DNA from: CAYZWU01 sp964482235
GTDB lineage: Bacteria; Planctomycetota; B15-G4; CAYZWU01
Length of the DNA stretch: 64,000 bases
Reading direction: 5' to 3'
Assembly (NCBI GenBank): GCA_964482235.1
Contig: CAYZWU010000020.1
Coordinates: forward strand, 1-64,000
How positions within the stretch are numbered: position 1 is the first letter of the stretch; every line of letters starts with the position of its first letter. The notes under the pieces were generated by a model. The model did not search any database. It was not told the DNA's origin and saw nothing but the letters and a program-made list of their open reading frames with translations. Of this stretch, positions 18,701 to 25,093 are shown one piece after another. Made by a program: the position numbers and the translations under genes.

Positions 18701-18825
18701 GGTTTTTCCAGTCCGGCGACCAGGGCGTCCTGGACCAGGTCCTCGCTCGAGTGCTCGTCGAGGAGCAGCCGCCGCGCCAGGCGCCTCATGAAATCGGCAT
18801 GGAGAATCAGTTCCTCTGGTTTCAT
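15733..18825 (-). CDS. ECF sigma factor fused to a membrane anchor and carboxypeptidase-regulatory-like repeats
   Basis: In this 1030-residue fusion, residues 1-160 are an ECF sigma factor. Region 2 contains 'SEDLVQDALVAGLEKP' and 'LRAWLLQVARNMAGNFVR'; region 4 contains 'LSEPYRAAVLLRFYEDM' and 'ELDVPLETVKTRLKRGLAML'. A single hydrophobic span follows at 199-219. The remaining 800 residues, predicted outside the membrane, hold about seven domains with the turn pattern of CarboxypepD_reg-like beta-sandwiches ('SGRILARETGEAVAGADV', 'RTVHVRDASTGAPLAYQEV', 'GIQGRVQDEAGRSLVGVRV'). GAGG six bases before the ATG supports the start. The design suggests a sigma factor held at the membrane, released or modulated by an external signal. 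It lies 141 bases after the TolB-like gene, same strand. Confidence 0.88.
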   Translation of the reverse strand: MKPEELILHADFMRRLARRLLLDEHSSEDLVQDALVAGLEKPPADQRHLRAWLLQVARNMAGNFVRSEVRREQREKAAASRNRVPSTEQVVEREEIRRKVVESLLDLSEPYRAAVLLRFYEDMPPRKAARELDVPLETVKTRLKRGLAMLRQKLDRDFGGDRSAWSLALAPLAGIDPASLAAAATSPFQIGALAMSIKIKVGVAAALLLGLTVTLYCLFSGDWEEQAQPSKNQGADSRESALHSPANGSGELDRDRENVEKEAVASSRWTASFSGRILARETGEAVAGADVEMTPAGQDSETARCLTDGLGRFSLAVAVPERGNRTKVCFRIRSDGFKTLETDLPCMAENRRRDDLLFFLDRNEVHAMQVLDTSGKPVIDAKAEFYLPPERRTLAVKHADLDGIIRVTDQELGILTGKKKRDYFILRVTAPGMAEFYDWTRDLLDSVTMDSEGAWSFMVKDQATGDGIPGARIQVRPYRNPDIEPWFGFEEAVADGTGTVRMPRFSLSWRTYLEIRIEAQGYMTRIRSMREFWKDLADLRYIDLKDEIFMQPAHAVRTVHVRDASTGAPLAYQEVRLTPDYDGIGIGREVIHVTDSNGCFECLSLDKESSYRRLRATGFCELGAPFPHPDSMEETPWVVDLTARAPECFRFLDASGRSCAGITVDFRVPQGGLETAYLRQADGSGLVEFNPPTLSSGDRFWIRIHDQGRHHTFRTCRADPFLFGSTGGMVREVVLDRGTLLQGIRVEKEDGSPAAEQTVMAALTAPPGIAAGETKPWTCSGVTNEAGLCDLVFPEFTSGTIGVEKRPDTEQAITMDDVTAQKRIVLRMGSGYLSQSGIQGRVQDEAGRSLVGVRVFLESVRDRSSGAPYRSDKRKIVTGPDGIFRTPIEEGQSYRLFILSFRHGEGNGRKRWIVGEERHPVAAGADLLITLASWSNLVSVSVTHDASADNGFRVWLEDGEGQEVRAGYVKKGSSQGLPDEEDTARFFVSFYGVPKGRLCAAVRTAQGKTVRSPLFDVQEGEDRQSAITVD

Positions 18826-18966
18826 GGCAATCCTCAGCTCTTTTTCTATCAGGTAATCACCGGGATAGAAAAAAGGGGTTCAGAAAAATTCCGTGAAAGC
18901 AGAAGATCCTGGCCAATGAAAGACCGCCCTTTAGGACGGCCTGTCGATCGTTTTTCGAACGGGCTG

Positions 18967-20091
18967 CTAGGGCACCCAGTCGGCCACGAAGATGCTCACC
19001 TCGCCGCGGCTCGTGCCGCCGCGGCTCGAGACGAAGGAAACCTTCTTCCCGTCGTCGGAGAACATGGGAAAGGCATCGAAGGCCGGCGAGAAGGTGATTC
19101 TCGTCAGCCCGGTCCCGTCCACGCCGATGGTGTAGAGGTCGAAGTTGGGCATCCCCCTGCCGGGAGGCGTGCTCGTGGAGACGAATACGACATTCCGGTT
19201 GTCCGGGTGGAGATAGGGCGCCCAGCAGGTGGCTCCCGTCTTTTCTCCCCGATCGGTCACGCGGCGCTGATCCGACCCGTCGGCGTTCATGATCCAGATA
19301 TCGAAGGGCCACCGGCCGCAGACGTCCCGGGCGATGAAGGCGTCGTACTCCGCCTCGGCCTCCGGCGTGGGCGGGCAGTAGGTGCGCCAGACGATCCTGG
19401 CGCCGTCGGGCGAGAAGAAGGGGCCGCCGTCGTACCCCTTTCGCGACGTCAGCTGCTTCACACCCGTGCCGTCACGATTCATCACGAAGATCTCGGGATC
19501 GCCCGTCCGCGTGGAGCAGAAGACGATCCGGCCCGTTGCCCGCGACACGGCGCACTCGGCATCGTAGCCCGGCTCGTCCGTCAGTCTCGTGAGACCCGAT
19601 CCGTCGAGGCGGCACGAAACGATGTCGAAGGCCGGATCGAACACCCACCGTTCGCCCTTTTTCATGTCGGCGATCCGGCACTCCGCCTCGGGCGCGAAAT
19701 GGGTGGTGGCGTACACGAGCGTCTCGCCGTCGGGAAAGTAGAAGGCGCAGGTGGTCCGGCCCGGTCCCGGCGAGACCCGCCGCATCGCGCTGCCGTCGAG
19801 GCCGATCGTGTAGATCTGATCAAGCTCATGGCCGTCGCGGGTGCTCTGGAACACGAGCGCCTTCGAGTCAGGCGAGAAATAGGCCTCCGCATCGGCCCCG
19901 CCGCTCGTGAGCCGCCTGAGGCCCGAAAGATGCCGCGCCTCGTCGGGAAGAAGCTCTGCGGAAGAGCTGCTCTGGCCATAACCGCCGGGATGCCCCGGTT
20001 TCTCCTTGTCCGATGGCGTCTCGGTCTGCCGGCCGGCGCAGCCTGCCAGAACGGCGATCAGCAGCATCGTCGCGATATGTCTCGATTTCAT
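18967..20091 (-). CDS. TolB-like beta-propeller lipoprotein
   Basis: The 374-residue product starts at 20091, where GGAG precedes the ATG; an ATG five codons earlier is less well placed. 'LIAVLAGCAG' is a lipobox. The body is a six- or seven-bladed PD40/WD40-like propeller with repeating 'SPDGARIVWRT', 'SPDSKALVFQSTRDG' and 'MNADGSDQRRVTD' motifs, as in TolB and DPP-IV N-terminal domains. It has no catalytic domain, so a periplasmic binding or scaffold role is likely. It sits 26 bases after the DUF1028 gene, in the same operon. Confidence 0.88.
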   Translation of the reverse strand: MKSRHIATMLLIAVLAGCAGRQTETPSDKEKPGHPGGYGQSSSSAELLPDEARHLSGLRRLTSGGADAEAYFSPDSKALVFQSTRDGHELDQIYTIGLDGSAMRRVSPGPGRTTCAFYFPDGETLVYATTHFAPEAECRIADMKKGERWVFDPAFDIVSCRLDGSGLTRLTDEPGYDAECAVSRATGRIVFCSTRTGDPEIFVMNRDGTGVKQLTSRKGYDGGPFFSPDGARIVWRTYCPPTPEAEAEYDAFIARDVCGRWPFDIWIMNADGSDQRRVTDRGEKTGATCWAPYLHPDNRNVVFVSTSTPPGRGMPNFDLYTIGVDGTGLTRITFSPAFDAFPMFSDDGKKVSFVSSRGGTSRGEVSIFVADWVP

Positions 20092-20117
20092 CTTGTCTCC
20101 ATGCATGGTTCGAATAC

Positions 20118-20927
20118 TTACTCTCTTGAGGAGCCCTCCCCCTCCTCCGCTTCGGCGGGAGCCTGCTTGCGGACTGGAGGATTGCTGTGCGCCCTCCGGA
20201 AGAACCTTTTGTGCATCTCGAGGAGGCGCGACAGCTCTCTGATCGGAGTGGGATGGTCCTCAACGCGAATATCGATGTAGCGGTCGTTGCCGCCGGCGTA
20301 GCCCCCGTTCTTCCGCACGACCAGGAGCGCGGCCGACTGTTTGCCTCGCCGGTCGCCCCCTGCTTCCTGGCCGGCTCCCAGCGCAGCCACGAGCCTGTCG
20401 GCCAGCTCGCCCCCCTCTTTTCCCGCCTCCTCCTCGAATGCCCTGGCCATCGCCTGGACGACGGACTCGCCGGCAAGGATGTTCCCCTGGGCGCAGAAGT
20501 GCTTTCCCTCGACGTGGCCGGCCCACTCTTGACACCTGGCACCCGTGTAGCTCGCACTCCGGCCGGCGGCGTCGACGATGCCCGCCTGGCGGAGCTCGCG
20601 CTGCGGATCGCTGTCAATCAGGATCTTCAGCGCGGCGGAGGCCGATTTTCCGGATTCCAGGAGATCGAGCCCCTCGGGACCGTATTTCACGTTGGCATAG
20701 GACTGGGTCGCAATGGCGCCCACATCGGCCTTTGCCCAGGGAACCACGCTGCCCACGCCGAAGAACTTGCTCTGGACGGCGATGCCGAGATCGCCCGTAG
20801 CCGGATCGAAGCCGACGATGGAAAAGGTCGAGACCGGTCCGCCGCCCGGATCATCGGGTGCCGTCGCGCAGCAGCTGGTCAGGGTGATGCAGCAGGCTGC
20901 CAGGACAGCCCTTATCAACCAGATCAT
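20118..20927 (-). CDS. Exported DUF1028-family protein
   Basis: The 269-residue product begins with a signal or lipoprotein leader ('LIRAVLAACCITLTSCC'). AGGAG eight bases before the ATG at 20927 fixes this start over a longer in-frame reading. The DUF1028 pattern is clear: 'STFSIVGFDPATGDLGIAV', 'WAKADVGAIATQSYANV', 'HFCAQGNILAGESVVQAM' and 'GNDRYIDIRVEDHPTPI'. DUF1028 proteins adopt an Ntn-hydrolase-like fold, and their substrate is not established. It is first in a minus-strand set with the TolB-like lipoprotein and possibly the sigma fusion. Confidence 0.9.
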   Translation of the reverse strand: MIWLIRAVLAACCITLTSCCATAPDDPGGGPVSTFSIVGFDPATGDLGIAVQSKFFGVGSVVPWAKADVGAIATQSYANVKYGPEGLDLLESGKSASAALKILIDSDPQRELRQAGIVDAAGRSASYTGARCQEWAGHVEGKHFCAQGNILAGESVVQAMARAFEEEAGKEGGELADRLVAALGAGQEAGGDRRGKQSAALLVVRKNGGYAGGNDRYIDIRVEDHPTPIRELSRLLEMHKRFFRRAHSNPPVRKQAPAEAEEGEGSSRE

Positions 20928-21250
20928 CGCCTCGCTCCTTTCCTGCATCAGAGTACGGCTCTCATGACGCCGGACTCTCCAGCCGGCGCGTTCCTCGCCC
21001 CCTGAGTTATCATAATCCGGACAGGGAATCCAATCCCAGACTTTGCTCTTTATCGGTCTTCTGGTACCATGGTTTTTCAGGAAGAAAATCTGCTCGACAA
21101 GAAACTGAGCAACAGTTCGGCACCCCTGGAGACCGTGCAAGAAGGGCTTCCCGACAACAGCACGCCGCGATCCGGCCTGCGGACTGCCTCGAAGAGAACC
21201 GGCGTATCAATCCTTCAAGGAAACGATCCATTCATAAGAGGAGCCGAGGA
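20928..21250. other. Divergent intergenic region, 323 bases
   Basis: It separates the DUF1028 gene from the VCBS-repeat gene. The only plausible elements are a plus-strand promoter at 21043-21070 and, for the minus strand, TATGAT near 21010-21015 without a good -35 box. No gene or strong hairpin was seen. Confidence 0.6.
21043..21070 (+). promoter_or_regulatory. Candidate promoter for the VCBS-repeat gene at 21251
   Basis: TTGCTC, a 16-base spacer, then TACCAT. It would give a leader of about 175 bases before the ATG. Confidence 0.33.
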
Positions 21251-22729
21251 ATGACATCTACACAAAGACGGATCAAAGGGACTCGACTGCACCTGGCGCC
21301 CGCAGGACTGCTCTCTTTTCTGGCCCTGTGCTGGCTTTCTGCCTCTGTGGGAGCCGTGGACATCTTCACCCCATCGGGCGAGGATCTCGGCACCGGAGCC
21401 ATCGCCATGGCTGCCGGCGACCTGGACGGCGACACCGACATCGACCTGATCTTCGGGAATGGAGACAACAGGGTCTACCTGAACAACGGCGACGGGACCT
21501 ACTCCTTCTCCTACTCCTTCAGTGACAACAGCGCAGGCCACGCCAGATGCCTGAGGCTGGGCGACCTCGACGGCGACCGGGACTTCGATCTGGTCGAGGG
21601 GATCGGCGGATATCCCTCAGGCTATCCCGACACCGAGGTAAGGGTCTACATCAACGACGGTACGGGAGTCTTCGGCGCGCCCACGAGCGTGATCGTGAAG
21701 CGCGCCCCGGTGATGTACTACGACGGATCGCAGTTCGTGACCCTCGGCGACGTGGACAGGGACGGCGATACCGACGTCGTTGTGTCGTGGCGCGACACGA
21801 GCCAGGCAGAGGTCTACACCAACGACGGCAGCGGAAACTTCCAGCTCTCGCAGACCATCGCCTCGACCTATGTCAAGGCCAGCGCCCTGGGGGACCTGGA
21901 CGGCGACAGCGACGTGGACATGGTCCTGGCAAACAGCGAGGGCTATCCCAACAAGGTGTTCCTCAACGACGGGCTGGGCACCTTCCTCGATTCGGGCCAG
22001 GCCCTGGGGAGCAGCTACACCTATCACGTCGGGCTGGGCGACCTCGACAAGGACGGCGATCTCGATCTGATCACGGCGAACATCGCAGCCGAGCAGAGGG
22101 TCTTCCGGAACGACGGATGGGGCATGTTCTCCCTCTGGCACACCCTGGGTGCGTCCAGCGGCTATTCCCATCCCGTGCTGATCGAGGACATCGACAACGA
22201 CAACGATCTCGACGCGATCACGGCGGGAGACTCCACCTGCATCTACCTCAACGACGGCTTCGGCCAGCTGAGCGGCAGCGGCCAGGTTCTCCCGGGGACG
22301 AGCGGGTTGAACGGCGATGCCAGGCTCCTCGATGCCGACGGCGACGGCGATCTCGACCTGTGCACAGCAGGGTATCCCAACGCCCTCTATTACAACGTGA
22401 CGGATCCGACGACCTTCTCTCTCGCGGTGACACCCGATCCGCTGCAGGGCGGACAGAACGGCCTTTTCGCCGTGACCGGCGGGATTCCGAACCGCCCGGC
22501 CTGGCTCGCCTATTCCCTCCAGGGGCCGGGAAGCACCTTCATCTCACCGTTGAACGTCACGGTGGACCTCTTGAATCCCAGGCGGGGCGCCGGCCCGACA
22601 GGAACGAACAGCCAGGGCGACGTCTCCTGGACGCTGATGGTCCCATCGGTTCTTCCCGGTTTGAGCGTCTGGTTCCAGGCCGTGCAGTACGCCCAGGCCT
22701 CGAACGTCGCTGCCACGACGATACAATAA
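21251..22729 (+). CDS. Exported FG-GAP/VCBS repeat protein (seven repeats)
   Basis: This 492-residue exoprotein has a signal peptide ending near 'SASVGAVD'. Residues 52-382 (bases 21404-22396) hold seven FG-GAP/VCBS repeats of about 47 residues, each with a calcium-binding DxDxDxD-type loop ('GDLDGDTDIDLIFGN', 'GDVDRDGDTDVVVSW'), as in integrin-like propellers. The last 110 residues form a beta-rich module ending 'GLSVWFQAVQYAQASNVAA', similar to the C-termini of four other exported proteins here. Expected location is outside the cell or on its surface; the role (adhesion, binding) is not known. It ends 16 bases before the beta-helix gene, so the two are likely cotranscribed. Confidence 0.88.
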   Translation: MTSTQRRIKGTRLHLAPAGLLSFLALCWLSASVGAVDIFTPSGEDLGTGAIAMAAGDLDGDTDIDLIFGNGDNRVYLNNGDGTYSFSYSFSDNSAGHARCLRLGDLDGDRDFDLVEGIGGYPSGYPDTEVRVYINDGTGVFGAPTSVIVKRAPVMYYDGSQFVTLGDVDRDGDTDVVVSWRDTSQAEVYTNDGSGNFQLSQTIASTYVKASALGDLDGDSDVDMVLANSEGYPNKVFLNDGLGTFLDSGQALGSSYTYHVGLGDLDKDGDLDLITANIAAEQRVFRNDGWGMFSLWHTLGASSGYSHPVLIEDIDNDNDLDAITAGDSTCIYLNDGFGQLSGSGQVLPGTSGLNGDARLLDADGDGDLDLCTAGYPNALYYNVTDPTTFSLAVTPDPLQGGQNGLFAVTGGIPNRPAWLAYSLQGPGSTFISPLNVTVDLLNPRRGAGPTGTNSQGDVSWTLMVPSVLPGLSVWFQAVQYAQASNVAATTIQ

Positions 22730-22745
22730 GAAAGGCCGGGATCAC

Positions 22746-23390
22746 ATGAGGAAGTCGAAGCGAAGAAGCTGCATATCCCTTCCGATCCTCCTGGTTCTGC
22801 TCGCTTTTTCCGCAGCGGCCGGTACCAGCCTGGAAGGCGATCTCTCCGGCACCCTGGGCCCGGGAACCTATATAGTCGACGGGGACTGCCGCGTCCTTCC
22901 CGGCTCGACGGTCAGGATCGTTCCGGAGACGACGTTCCTCTTCAATGGTCCCTTCACCTGGGAGGTCTCCGGCACCCTGCTGGCTGAAGGCAGCGTGGGC
23001 CGCCCCATCGTCTTCACCCCCATCGGCCCTGAACCGCGTTATCGCTGGGGCGGCATCCGTTTCCTCGACCAGGGAGCGGACATGAGCCTGCTCGACTTCT
23101 GCATCATCGAGCACGCCTACCGCAGGCATTACGAGTTTTCTCCCGACAACTTCGGCGGCGGGCTCTTCATGAGCAACGCCTCCCCGCTCATCCGCAACAC
23201 CGTGATCCGCCATTGCGAGGCAACCTACGGCGGAGGGGTCTACACCACCGAGGACTCGAAGGCGATTCTCGACCGCTGCACGATCTCGCACAACAACGCT
23301 CTCGTGGGCGCCGGCATCAACATCCATGAATCGGGACAGGTCCGCCTGACGAACTCCTACATCTTTGCCAACGCCTCGGACGGCATATGA
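22746..23390 (+). CDS. Parallel beta-helix exoprotein, N-terminal part up to an in-frame TGA
   Basis: These 214 residues are the first half of one beta-helix gene. They comprise a signal peptide ('LPILLVLLAFSAAAGTS'), then right-handed beta-helix rungs of the form 'GGGLFMSNASPLIRNTVI' and 'GGGVYTTEDSKAILDRCTI'. The reading frame stops at TGA 23388-23390 after 'NASDGI', in the middle of a rung. The same frame continues at once with another normal rung, so only one codon is out of place. The start at 22746 follows 'GAAAGGCCGGGATCAC', a weak binding site. Taken alone this would be a truncated protein lacking its C-terminal module. Confidence 0.7.
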   Translation: MRKSKRRSCISLPILLVLLAFSAAAGTSLEGDLSGTLGPGTYIVDGDCRVLPGSTVRIVPETTFLFNGPFTWEVSGTLLAEGSVGRPIVFTPIGPEPRYRWGGIRFLDQGADMSLLDFCIIEHAYRRHYEFSPDNFGGGLFMSNASPLIRNTVIRHCEATYGGGVYTTEDSKAILDRCTISHNNALVGAGINIHESGQVRLTNSYIFANASDGI

Positions 23391-23421
23391 GAGCACTGCT
23401 GCGGCGGCGGGGTTTGCTGCC
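23388..23421 (+). other. In-frame TGA followed by a small stem-loop
   Basis: TGA at 23388-23390 interrupts an otherwise open frame from 22746 to 24215. Twelve bases later a 6-bp stem with one G-T pair (GGCGGC 23403-23408 with GCTGCC 23416-23421) encloses a GGGGTTT loop. Loop distance and a leading G fit the loose bacterial SECIS pattern, but such hairpins are common by chance at this GC content. A nonsense mutation or sequence error is the simpler reading. Confidence 0.3.
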
Positions 23422-23450
23422 AGTACGAGTCACCGGTCATCGAGAACAAC

Positions 23451-24215
23451 GTGATCTTCGGCAACGTGGCGTCCTACCGCGGGGCCGGAGTCTACGCCTA
23501 CTACTGCGATCCTCTTCTCTTGAACAACACGATCGTTCGCAACAGATGCCGCTATCTGGGCCCCACCACCGCGGGAGCCGGGATCCACGCATGGCGCTTC
23601 GGTTCCTCCATCCGGGGTGTGAACAACATCATCTGGGGCAACGAGGCGACCTTCGACCACAACTATCACGGCGATGTGACGCTCGACTACACCCTGAGCC
23701 ATCCGCTGCCGCCAGGGACAGGCAACATCGACGCCAATCCGGGGTTCGTCGATCTCGCGGGATTCGACTTCCACCTGACCCTCGCTTCGCCCTGCCGGGA
23801 CAGCGGCGACAACGGCTCCGTGCCCTCCGATCTGTTTGTCGATTTCGAGGGAGATCCGCGCATTGCTGACGGTCTCGTCGACATGGGCGCCGACGAGTTC
23901 TACGCTCACCTTTACTCAGTCGGTGATCACGTGAGGGGCAGCCGCGTGGAGATCAGGATCATCGGCAAGCCCTCCGCCTCGCCGACCAGGCTGTGGATCG
24001 GCGACAAGCTGCTCGATCCCCCGCTTCCCACGCCTCTCGGCGATTTTTTCGTAGGTGCGCCGCGGTCGGCCTTCGGCTGCAAGCCGCTTCTCCCTCTTTT
24101 CGGCGTCCGGAGCCTCTCGGCCGGGATACCGCCCGGCATCGCGCCGGGGATCTATTACCTGCAGGCTTTTACGGGACGGCGGTTGACCAACGTGCATGTC
24201 GTCGCGGTGGAATAG
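23451..24215 (+). CDS. Parallel beta-helix exoprotein, C-terminal part after the in-frame TGA
   Basis: This is the continuation, in the same frame, of the gene that starts at 22746. The first possible initiation codon after the TGA is GTG 23451, but it has no ribosome binding site and lies inside a rung ('SPVIENNVIFGN'), so independent translation is unlikely. The open part really begins at 23391 with a Cys-rich run ('EHCCGGGVCCQYESP'). Rungs continue to about 23720, then 'VDMGADEFYAHLY' leads into the shared C-terminal module (to 'RRLTNVHVVAVE'). The end overlaps the convergent zinc-ribbon pseudogene by 61 bases. If read through, the full protein would be 489 residues. Confidence 0.6.
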   Translation: MIFGNVASYRGAGVYAYYCDPLLLNNTIVRNRCRYLGPTTAGAGIHAWRFGSSIRGVNNIIWGNEATFDHNYHGDVTLDYTLSHPLPPGTGNIDANPGFVDLAGFDFHLTLASPCRDSGDNGSVPSDLFVDFEGDPRIADGLVDMGADEFYAHLYSVGDHVRGSRVEIRIIGKPSASPTRLWIGDKLLDPPLPTPLGDFFVGAPRSAFGCKPLLPLFGVRSLSAGIPPGIAPGIYYLQAFTGRRLTNVHVVAVE

Positions 24216-24754
24216 CAGGACCGGTAGTCCTCGTGCATGCGCCTGAGCAGGATTGGCGCGGCGAGAGGTTTCACTTCGCTCGGGGACCGAGACCGGCTGC
24301 TATCCGGCAGGCAGAACGAGAGCAGATTCTCTTTCCCTTCCTCATCGGCAAAACCCTGGATCTCGTTCCAGGCGTCGGCGAACTTCTGTCCTCTTTTGAC
24401 GAGGGTGTCGGCTTTGGTGGCCGAATACAGGAGGTAGATAACGATTCCGGCCGCGACAACGGCGCCGGCGCCCAGAAGAAGGCCTTTCCATTTCTTTCCC
24501 TTGCCGGCATGGAGCGGCCTCGATCTCCTCACGCCGGCAGCAGGAGCCTTCTTCCTTGAAGCCTTCGCCGCGGTCTGCTGCTTGCCAGCAGACGACTCAG
24601 GGGAAGGCGGCTGCCGGACATCCTCCGTGCTTTACTGCTTCCTGGAGGCGGGAGCAGTGGCAGTCACCAGGCCGCCGCACTTGCAACGGTACTTTTTGCC
24701 AAGCTCAGGGACGCGGTACCTGCTTCCACAGGATGGGCATACGGCTTCCGGCAT
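24155..24754 (-). pseudogene. Zinc-ribbon single-span membrane protein gene, interrupted by TAA and probably truncated
   Basis: Reading from ATG 24754 (AAGGAG seven bases upstream), the product begins with a zinc ribbon ('CPSCGSRYRVPELGKKYRCK' then 'CGG'), like MJ0042-type finger domains. A TAA at 24634-24632 is codon 41. The same frame stays open for another 158 codons: a Lys/Ala/Ser-rich linker, a transmembrane span ('GAGAVVAAGIVIYLLYSA') and the start of a helical domain ('RGQKFADAWNEIQGFADEEG'). The final 20 codons lie antisense to the end of the beta-helix gene and do not look like a natural ending. I therefore read it as a decayed gene with a nonsense mutation and a lost 3' end; the TAA could also be a sequence error. 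Its promoter and binding site are still recognisable. Confidence 0.6.
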
Positions 24755-24821
24755 CGCTTTGCTCCTTTTCACAAGTCATTGATTGATCAAAGTCTATGAT
24801 TTTCCGGGAAACGCCTCGTTC

Positions 24822-24851
24822 ACTATATACGACAATGCCGTGAACAGGCAA
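24822..24851 (-). promoter_or_regulatory. Candidate promoter for the zinc-ribbon gene
   Basis: On the minus strand: TTGCCT (24851-24846), an 18-base spacer, then TATAGT (24827-24822), about 70 bases before ATG 24754. Confidence 0.4.
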
Positions 24852-24868
24852 GCGATGGGTGGATTTTC

Positions 24869-24896
24869 CTGAAACGGCAACCCATTGTGGTAAAAT
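24869..24896 (+). promoter_or_regulatory. Candidate promoter for the DUF1549-DUF1501-PPC operon
   Basis: CTGAAA, a 16-base spacer, then TAAAAT preceded by TGG, which gives an extended -10 element. The leader to ATG 25094 would be about 190 bases. Confidence 0.3.
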
Positions 24897-25093
24897 CGTG
24901 ACTCTGCAAAACGAGGCGGCAACGCACCCGAACCGGAAGGTCAGCCTGATGATCTCGAGCCCTCTGATTTATCAGCAAGGCATATCCGAGCCGCTGCGAC
25001 AAAAAAGACGGGGTATTTATCGCAACATCCTCTCGCTGCCTGGGTTTGAGAAGATACGAGAGAATGCCGACATCTTGTAGCATGGAGCTGCCG

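Larger units (their letters stand above)
24755..25093. other. Divergent AT-rich regulatory region, 339 bases
   Basis: It lies between the zinc-ribbon pseudogene and the DUF1549 operon. It holds back-to-back promoter candidates (minus 24851-24822, plus 24869-24896) and an 8-bp palindrome TTGATCAA at 24783-24790. A short plus-strand reading frame (24859-25080) has no binding site and no recognisable content, so it is not called. Confidence 0.6.

Noticed and set aside
24859..25080. Plus-strand frame of 73 codons before the DUF1549 gene
   Set aside because: GTG start without a binding site, no domain, and it covers the predicted -10 region.
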